NCBI RefSeq assembly: GCF_000379925.1
Contig: NZ_KB904216.1
Coordinates: 1 to 32,441 of the forward strand
Source: Porphyromonas levii DSM 23370
Lineage (GTDB): Bacteria > Bacteroidota > Bacteroidia > Bacteroidales > Porphyromonadaceae
Length of the DNA: 32,441 nucleotides
Direction: 5' to 3'
How positions within the stretch are numbered: position 1 is the first letter of the stretch; each line of letters starts with the position of its first letter. Under the pieces are notes generated by a model. It had not been told where the DNA came from, did no database searches, and saw nothing but the letters and a program-made list of their open reading frames with translations. Position numbers and translations under genes: made by a program. Shown piece after piece: positions 32,427-32,441 of the stretch.

Positions 32427-32441
32427 GGCTCGCCAGAGTAG
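32427..32441 (+). repeat. Dispersed GGCTCGCC-headed element, copy C, cut by window edge
   Basis: The last 15 bases, GGCTCGCCAGAGTAG, are identical to the start of copy A and match copy B at 13 of 15. AGCG precedes it by 8 nt. The rest of the element lies beyond the window. The remaining gene-free stretch 32204-32426 is AT-rich, upstream of rprX, with several GTTAA repeats but no clear promoter. Confidence 0.6.

Overview
The window looks like a chromosomal piece of a member of the Bacteroidota, most likely a Porphyromonas or close relative. The evidence is SusC/SusD (RagA/RagB) proteins, many lipoproteins with short Bacteroidota-type lipoboxes, promoters of the TAnnTTTG type, a ferredoxin-linked VorB-type 2-oxoacid oxidoreductase, a GldE homologue next to ssb, and an RprX/RprY-like two-component pair. 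The genus is inferred; the phylum is well supported. No rRNA, tRNA, insertion sequence, prophage or CRISPR array was seen.

Left part (1-13520, + strand): after a possible edge-truncated gene on the - strand and a strong terminator hairpin, a tightly packed nine-gene operon runs from 631 to 13520. It encodes a FecA-type TonB-dependent receptor, a SusC/RagA receptor with its SusD/RagB lipoprotein, a lipoprotein of the import-associated zinc metallohydrolase family (with an altered HQxxH catalytic motif), a DUF4302-type lipoprotein, an unrecognised lipoprotein, a DUF4856/imelysin-like lipoprotein, an exported fibronectin-III-like protein and an Ig-like lipoprotein. Together this is an envelope capture and import system for an unknown cargo. 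Iron, a metal complex or a protein-bound nutrient is my best guess, because of the FecA-type receptor and the imelysin-like member.

Middle part (13521-19660, mostly - strand): the operon ends at an AT-rich inverted-repeat array in a 23-bp phase. A HipB/HipA toxin-antitoxin pair with its own promoter converges on it. An ftsK-lolA-trxB operon (chromosome translocase, periplasmic lipoprotein carrier, thioredoxin reductase) follows and ends in a clear hairpin.

Right part (19700-32203, mostly - strand): a five-gene 2-oxoacid:ferredoxin oxidoreductase operon (ferredoxin, alpha, small membrane protein, beta, gamma); a 660-bp gene-free stretch holding five phased 22-bp palindromic units; an ssb-gldE-phosphopantetheinyl transferase operon; a divergent orphan lipoprotein; an ABC-F ATPase; and an rprX-rprY operon with a secreted protein of unknown function.

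The most unusual items are the catalytic Glu-to-Gln change in the import-associated metallohydrolase, the pairing of two TonB-dependent receptor types in one operon, and a family of intergenic elements. These elements combine a GGCTCGCC-headed segment (three copies, one cut by the window end) with phased palindromes.
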